DNA of 16,489 nucleotides from positions 1 to 16,489 of the forward strand of contig DBXT01000068.1 in NCBI GenBank assembly GCA_002309615.1, written 5' to 3'. This document shows positions 1 through 9,000 of the stretch, piece after piece (position 1 is the first letter of the stretch; every line of letters starts with the position of its first letter). Position numbers and translations under genes: made by a program. Source of the DNA: Bacteroidales bacterium UBA1205. GTDB lineage: Bacteria; Bacteroidota; Bacteroidia; Bacteroidales; WCHB1-69. The notes below the pieces were generated by a model. It saw only the letters and a program-made list of their open reading frames with translations, made no database searches and was not told where the DNA came from.

Positions 1-3000
1 ACGGTGTATGCGTCTGCGAAGGTCTTCACTACAGAATCGTTGATTGCAAACAAACCTTCTATGGTGTCGGTATAGGTTGTCATCAATACACCGTTGATAT
101 CGTAGATATTCATGGTGAGGTCGATGTCTTCCATATCCATGTTACCATTGTTGGTGATGGTTACCACTTGGTAAACTTGGCTACCTACACCTATACAGTT
201 GGTAGCTTGGTTACCGCCGGTATTTTGTTGTGCAACCACATTCAAGCTCGGGTTCACTATGATGGTTTGGGTCAAAGTATCGTTGGTCAACACTTTGTCT
301 ATAGAAGTGCCTATCCAAGCTTTGATGGTGTAAGTACCGGGGTTGAAATCAAAGTCATTGTCAATTACTAAAGTATCGTAATCCAAAGCGGGAACGCTAC
401 CTGTGGTGAGCGGCATGTTGTAAGTGGCCGTAGCAGCACCCGTAACGGTAACATTCAATGAGGTAGGATATTTAGTAAAGTCAATAGCTTGACCGGTGAG
501 GCTGCCCAACACCACTTGCAATTCTTTACCTGTGAGGTCACAAGCGGAGAGTTCGGATGTCAGGATAGCACTTACTGCCAAATCTTGGTTGGATACCAAT
601 TTAATACGATCAATGTATTGTTCTCCTTCGAAATCATCTCTTGACATTCTCATGGCTTCGAATACCAAAATTACGCAATTATAGTTTACAAAGCTATCCA
701 AAGCGTAGGAGTATTGGGTCCATCCCATGTCTGTACCATTGTTCTTTCTTACACTGAAGAGGGTGGTGAAGGTTTCACCTCCGTCGAAGGTAAGACGTAC
801 GTCGGTATAATCTTGTTGACTTGCTGTAGCAGCGGTGTCATGATAATACCAGAAGTCCAAAACAGGTTGGGAAGTACCGGTGAAGTCCAATTGACGGGTG
901 AACAAACGAGTCATAGCACCTCTTGAACCGTCAAATGCAAGCATTGCATTGCCGGTAGCAGGAATAACGGTACCGGTAGCGTTGGAGTCGTACATTACTA
1001 TCCAGCCGTCATCGGTGTTGTTGTCGGCTACACGCATAGTCAATGGCAAACCGTTGGCGAAGTTTTCGTCAATAGGAAGTGACACTTTGTTGGCGATGTA
1101 GTCAAACGAAATGCTGTCGTTTACATAGTTGGTGTCTGCACCGCAAGCTATCCATGCATTCACATGATAAACGCCTGCAGGAGTGATGTTCAAGTTGGAG
1201 AATACGTTAACGGTAGTAGATTGGAATATAGCTAATGTACCATTGTCAACAGTGAATGTTGTATCAATAGTTATTGCACCGCTGATATCCATGTGTACGG
1301 TAAGGGTATCGGTAGAGAAGTCTACGGTATCCAAACCGGCACTCTTAACCACTACGTCAATGTCGGTAAAGTTAGGAGAACATAATTCACCTGTTTCAGG
1401 GAATCCTATCACCTCTGCTAATTCTAATTCTATACCTTCGGTCAAAGTAGGAGCGTAAGCACCCATTGCAGTCATAGAAGCACGTTGACGTCCTTTTATG
1501 TCAGTTCCTATATTACCTACATTGTTAACCAAGAATGGTAAGTAATCGTTGATTTCCAAGCTGACTGTGGAATCAATGAAATCAGGAGCAACACTGATAG
1601 AGTGTTGGTCTTGACCGGTAATGTTTTGGAGGTTTGCAAGTGATGTTTGAGCACTGCCGATATAGCCTACATAACCATTGGTGGAATAGTAATCATTGTA
1701 ATCCAAATTGATGTAGGTGGAAGTAGCATAGGTTGAACTGGATATGTACAAAGGATATCCTGTACCCATAGTTCCCATATGGAATATGTTGTTCTTAGCG
1801 GTAACCATGTAACCTGAGGTTGTATTGTAGAAATAGAAACCATAGCAAGTACCTGAACTACCTAAAGAAACACTATTGTTGTAGAATTCAGCATTGTTGT
1901 AGTAATAGCAGTAAATACCATAGGAGGTTGTTCCTGAGTTATTTTTGCGTATTTCATTGTTGATAATTCTACCCGATTGAGTTGAATAGGAAGGATAGTT
2001 GTTGTAATAGTAAATGTACATACCATAACTATATGTTGTACCACGCATTTCTATGATGTTACCATCTATAGAATCCAAGTTGTTATAGTAGTACAAGTAC
2101 ATACTATATTGGTAAGAAGCAACAGGACGGGTACGGAATGTGTTATGTGATACACTGGTCAGTTTGTTGTAATAGTAAGCATACAAACCATAGTAATAAT
2201 AATTTTCTATGAGGTTGCTGTCTATTTGTACAGAACAGTTGTTCAACATATTGGTTCCGGAACCACCGGTGTAGTACAATCTCATTGCATAATAACCACC
2301 GTTCATATGGTTCTTGATGAATCGAACATTGGTCAATGTGCTAACAGCTCCGGAAGCATTTTCATAACGTACAACGGCAGATGTACTTGAGGTGGCATTA
2401 GGATTGGCTAATAATTCGCAACCATAAATTTCCACGTCAGTAATTTGTCCGCTTAATTGAACGGTGTTAACGTTTCCGGCAGATGCGTCAAATGTGAGAT
2501 TATTGATACGCAAATGGCTTGTTCCTGAAAGTACCAAAGCTTCGTTACCGATGAATTTCACATCATTGGCATTGCCTGTGGCAGATGTGATGATAATGAG
2601 GTTGGTGTCGGAAGCTCCGTTAATATTGCCTGCCAATACAAGCGGGTCGTATGTGCCGGCAGCAATCTTGAATTCAACGGTTGAGTCTATACCGCAAGTA
2701 TTCAAAACATGCCACATTTCTTCAGGTGTGTTGAAGTCAGCATTGCTTCCGCCTACAGTGTAAGTGCCTGCCAAAGGACCGGCGCATACATAGTCGCGAG
2801 ATGCTATAGTGTCGTTGTTTTGATTGTCGTCGGTAGAACCATTTACTGAAGTAAACCATGCTTTAACATCAATGAATCCGCTAACAGGAGCAGTGAAGCT
2901 GCCTATGTTAATAGTAGCGTCTTCAAAAACGTCTAATGCAGAAGGAGCTGTCCAAGTATAAGGAGTTTGGGCAACACCGTTAACGCTCCATGCTATGTTT

Positions 3001-6000
3001 GCTCCGGTAATTTTGGTATTACCTAAGTTGATAACGTTTATGGCTACGTTAGTGCTTGCGTTGGAATTAAGACCATTAGGATAATCAATAGCAACAACTG
3101 TCAAATCAAAATCTTGTACTTCAGGAGTATAAGCTCCCATGGTAGTACGACCGAAACGAGCATTGCCATTAATATCTTCGGATACGGTAGCATATTTCGG
3201 GCAGAAGTAATTGCCGTAATTGCTTGTTTCCAATCCTGTGTTGTTAGCATAAACAGGAGTGATGGAAATGGAGTGTGAATCCAATTGTAACATGGTCTGC
3301 CATGTACTTTGAGATGTATAAGCATTGGCTGCATATCCGAAATAAGGTCCGCTATAGTTGTTGTAGTCAGCCTTGATTAAGTTGATATACGATGCTGCAC
3401 TGATGTAGATAGGATGTCCTGCTTCCATATCAACGATATTGTTGTATACGTTAATTAAGTTGTTAGAAGCATCTTGGATATAAATACCCCTTCCTTGACC
3501 GCTACCTGCAACTCTAATAGAGTTGTTGATAATGTCAACTTTACTATAACCCGTACCTATACCATAATAAGTGCTGGTAGTGTATACATCCAATTCGTTG
3601 TTGGCAATTAAATATTGTTTATTGGAAGTGTTGTTATAGTATCCGTGGTAGTAAGTATATAAACCGTAAGGATAATTGATACCGGTGGTTCTTTGATGTA
3701 CGCGGTTACCTATAACATCTCCATTGGTATAATATCTGTATATAGCATACCAATATGTACTTGCGCTGCTTGTACGACTGATGATGTTGTTGTGTCTTAA
3801 GGTGATATCACCATAATAACAATAGGTAGCATAGTAATATTGGTTGGAAATAGTATTGCTATCTATAGTGGCAACATTGTATGAAGACGAACCTACACCA
3901 TACAAATAGATACCATAATATCCACCATCTATCAAGCAGTTGTTAACATTGAAGTTTTCAACAATACCTGTGCTGGATGCTTTGTAGATACAAGCGTAGG
4001 TGGAAGATGTGGTGGTAGGTAATGACAAGATAGCACAATGTGTGAATGTGATATCATGGCAATCGCCGGTTATTTGAACCGTCTTGTTACCTGTACTATT
4101 CAAAGTAACATTTTTGATGGTAAGATTGGATTGACCGTTCAAAGTGAGTATTACACCGCTGGCAGTAAATTTAACCGTTGAGGAATCTTCTGCTACTGAA
4201 TTAATGGTCAAATGATATCCGTTCATAGCATCGGTTACGGCGCTTGTTACATCCAATGTGGTATAAGTACCGGATTGGAATTGCAATTCTATATCACCAT
4301 CCACCATACAATCCTCTATTTGGTTGTGGAATGCGGCAATATTAGCAAAGTCGGCACCTGCACCGTTACCTACAACGTATGTGCCATGTAATTTAGCACA
4401 TGCTGTGAAAGTAACGCTAACGGTATCATTGGTACGAACAGAATCCAAACCTGCTCCGTTTACCGATGTGATATAAACGGTGATATTGTTTACACCGGTA
4501 TCAGGAATAAAGGTAGGTAATGCTATTTGGTATTCTTTCAAAAATACCATGCTTTCGGTGAATTTGCCTGTTGTGGTAACACCATTATAGTCAACGGTAT
4601 AATTGAAAGAAGTAACTTTAGAAGAGAGACTCTTGTTAGTTACCGAAAGTACCGGTATAGTAGCTACTCCGTCTTCTTTGCTGTCCAATATAATTTTGTT
4701 AAGAGCTACGTCCATATTCGTAAGAGGTTCTCCGTATGCACCCATAGCGGTGGTTGCACTACGTTGGGCACCGGTGAGGTCGGTAAGAACGGTTGCTAAT
4801 CTCGGACAAGATAAGTTAACGTTGGCTCCTTGGCACATTATGCTCAGCGGGTTGGCAACTGAAGGATTAACATTGGTTGAATGGGCATCTTGATAGCCTT
4901 TCAATTGTGTTAATGTGTAAGCAGTTCCACCCATGCTGGCAACGGTAGTGGAACCGGTGAGGTTATAATAGTTGTTATAATCACATGTTCCATATGAGCT
5001 GCTGGCGTATGATGTTCCGTTAATATAGAGAGGATATTGTGAAGTAGTAGAACCGGAATAGCGGTTTACTAAAATGTTGTTGTTTTCTATATTAACATTG
5101 TAGGTGGAGGTGGTAGTGGTATAACGATATACACCATAGCATGTGTTAGCATAGCAATAGATGGAATTGTTATATACATTGGATTTGGTTGTATATGCAT
5201 AAATTCCGTATGCTGTACTACCGGTACTTTTAACAATAATTTCATTGTTGGCTATCAACTTAGGTTGGGTGTAGCCGTAAGAAGTATTGTTGTAATAGTA
5301 ATCGTAAATACCATAAGCTGTACTGCTGGCAGTAATGTTAATACGGTTGTTCATTATTTCTTCTACTGACTTATAGTAGTAAATGTACATTCCGTAATAA
5401 GATGAACTATTGCTGCGGGAAGTAATGGTATTGTTGTTTATTTTGCGGAAATATCCGTAATAATAAGTGTAGATACCATAGTAATAAGCATTTTGGAAGG
5501 TATTGTTGGTGATATCCCAACCATTGCCTTTGGTCATGGCTCCGGAAGTACCGCTGATGTAATACAAATACATGTTGTAGTAACCACCGTTGATGACATT
5601 GTTGTTAAATACTATATTAAATGCTCCGTTAGCATCGGATGAAGAGTTGTACACTTCAACGGTACGGTCATTGCTGTTAGTAGAGCTTGGCATACCATTA
5701 ATGTTACATCCGTCAAAGGTAATGTTTCTACAAATACCGGCCATTTTAACAACCACACCTTTGGTGCCGTCGCTGATATTCAAATCTTGGAATTTGATGT
5801 TTTCCACATTGTTCAACATTATTACAGGCGATGATTTTGCCAAAATAGAGGCTTTAGTACCTGCAGGAGCAATCACTATCTGGTTGTTGGCAGATGTTCC
5901 CGGAACAGTCTGGAAGGTCTTGGAATTAACAATTATGTCTTCGGTTAATTCAAAGCGAACGTTTCCGTTAATGCCGCAATATTTTGCAGCCATAAATGCC

Positions 6001-9000
6001 AAATCCAGGTTTTCAAAGTTTTCACCTTGACCTATTTTGTAAGTTCCTGATAATATACCATTACATCTTACTATCAAATGATTCAAAGTATCATTTTCGG
6101 TTTGCAGGTCGGCCGAACCATTCGGCAGGCTGGTGTATATTTTGAGTTGATAGTAACTATCGGCTATTTGTAATGTAGTGATAGTAACAGTGTCTATAGC
6201 ACCTGTAGCCAAGCTGCCTGACCATTTGTAAGGTTGTTGTAATACTCCGTTGATTTCTACATTGATGTCCAATGAAGTCAAAGTGTTGCTACCGTCGTTA
6301 CGAACAGCCACTTTCACAGGAACGGAAGTATTGCTTGCGTAAGCACTTTGTATATCCAACAATTCTACAGGAGTAGCATTGTTGTTTCTGGTATAATAGT
6401 GATATGCACCCATAGTGGTGGTGGTACCACGGTTAGTACCGTTAATGTCGTCAGGAACAGCTGCCAAGGCGGCTACTGACAATCCGGTAGAATCGGTCAA
6501 ATCAAAACAAGATTCTGTTAAGAATTGAGGTTCTACGCTTACGGAATTATGGTCGGTAACCACTGTTGCTTGCCAATCGGCTATAGTGGATTTTGTAGCA
6601 CTTGCATATCCTACATAACTTACACCTTTCAAATCGTTGGCATCTATGTCATCGATAGTGGCATCGAATGCGGTGCTGAAATAGATAGGATAAGAAGAAG
6701 TACCTGTGGTACGAATAATATTATTCTTTACACGGAACACATTCACACCGGAGGTACCGGTACGATAGATACCATAACCGCCTGTAGTACCTTTAACAAG
6801 TATGGTATTGTGTAATATTTCACCGTTGAAGTATCCGAGATACATACCATAATAACTTGATGGAGAGGCAATGCTGATAGTATTGTTAGCTACCAAAGCA
6901 GAGTCGGTAGAGGTAGTGTTCTGGTTGATATAATATGCATACAAACCATAAGGATAAATGATAGCATCTGTTCTTTGTTCTATTTTATTGTTTTGAATGT
7001 TCATATCACAATAATAGAAACGCAAGCCGTACCAATAAGTGTTGGCTGCATCTATTCTGGATAATATAGTGTTACCATTCATATTGAAATTGCCATAATA
7101 GAAATAGGTAGCATAATAATATTGGTTGGTGATGATATTGCTGTCTATAACAATATTGTTACCTCTTGTAGTTGCGGCACTACCGGTTCCGGCATAGAAA
7201 TAGATACCATAATAGTCACCGTCTATCAAGTTGTTTTTGATATAGATGTTGTTAGCAATACCTGCGGAACTCTTATAGATAAGTCCATAACTGCTTGTTG
7301 TGGCAGGATCACCTAATATCTTATTATTGCTGATGGTAATATTGTTGGCATTACCGGAGAATTGAACACCATAGGTGGTACCATTAAGAGCGTCAATGGT
7401 AAGAGCATCTATAGTTACATTGTTGGTATTGTTGAACAATATTACAGGAGAAGCTATACATTGTAAGGTTACATCGTCAGCGTCACCGGTAGTAGAGGTG
7501 ATGGTGAGGGTGTGACCGTGAGTATAAGAATTGTCAAAATCGGTAAAATCGAATACCTCTTTATAGGTTCCCGGTTGGAAAGCCAAAGTAACATCACCGC
7601 TAAGACCGCATTCTTTTATTTGGTCAAATGCTTTTAAGAAAGAGGTGAAGTCACCGGTTTTACCTATGGTGAAAGTACCTGCCAAACCGCCATTGCCGCA
7701 TATGAATGCATTTAATATGGTGGTGTTGTTGCTTGGAACGCTGTCGGTAATTGTTGCAGGCAAAGTAATGGTGGCTTCAAAAGAGTTGGTGCCGCCCACA
7801 AAAGTGGTGATACCTAAGAAAATGGTATCGAATTGGCTGGCTGCCAAATTACCTGTCCAAGATCTCTTTACTTGAGATACTCCGTTGATTTTCCAATCAA
7901 TGTCTGCAGCGGTGAGTGCATTGGTACCGCCATTGAGTAATACTACAAATACAGAATCGGTGTTGCCGCCGAAGAATCTGTCGGGGTTCATATAGAAAGT
8001 AACCAATGCTGCATCGTATCCTACAGGAACAACGCCATTGTAGCAACCCTTAGCGGTAAGACCTGTACGAGTAGTGCCGTCAATGTCGGTAGTGATAATA
8101 GGATTGATAACAGTGGTAGAACCATTGGTATAGTCTGCCCACTTGTTACCGTTAACGGAATCAGCATAGTTGGGACGTATTGCCGTAGAATTAGTTCCGC
8201 CCAAATCGGTCATCCATGTATTGATATTGGAATATACTTTATTGAAATATCCTACATAACCATTAGCACAATACATGTTATTGTCCTCTATTTCGGTAGT
8301 ATAGGTGTAATTACCGGTACTTACATAGATAGGATATCCGTATTTGTAACTGGTGCTACCGTTAAAACCGGTGATGGCTACATCATTATATTTAATGGTA
8401 TAGTTGGACGTTTTGTTGTTGCTGTTTACATATATACCATACGGATAACCTGTATTATGGCTAATCATGTGTATGGAGTTGAACCAGATATCGCAACGGC
8501 TGTATGTTGAATAGATACCATAATATGCTCCCATCGGGTGAAGTACGATATCATTATTGGCTATCATATTATTTTTATTGCCGGTGGAGTTATGGTAATA
8601 AGTATATATACCGTAGGTGTATCTGGTAGTGGTGGTTTCTTTTTGGAGTATTCTGTTGCCGGTGATATCACCTTTGCTGTAATAAGCGTAAATACCATAG
8701 AAATAATAGTTAGAAGTGCTTAAAACAGAGTCTCTTATTACGGTGTTATCTTTGTAACTTGCATTAGCATAGTAGTTATAGAATCCGTAATAATAAGTAT
8801 TGCGGATAAAGTTACTGTCTATAAATATATTGGTGCAAGTGTTGGCAGCAGTACCATAAAGATAGGTGGCATAGTAACCGCCGGTGAAATAGTTGTTGGT
8901 AATGAACAAACTATCGCAAGGTTGGGTTACATTATTGTTTCTTCTGATAGCAGCTACGCTGGAAGTGTTATACGGAAGAATAAAGTTACAATTGCGTATG

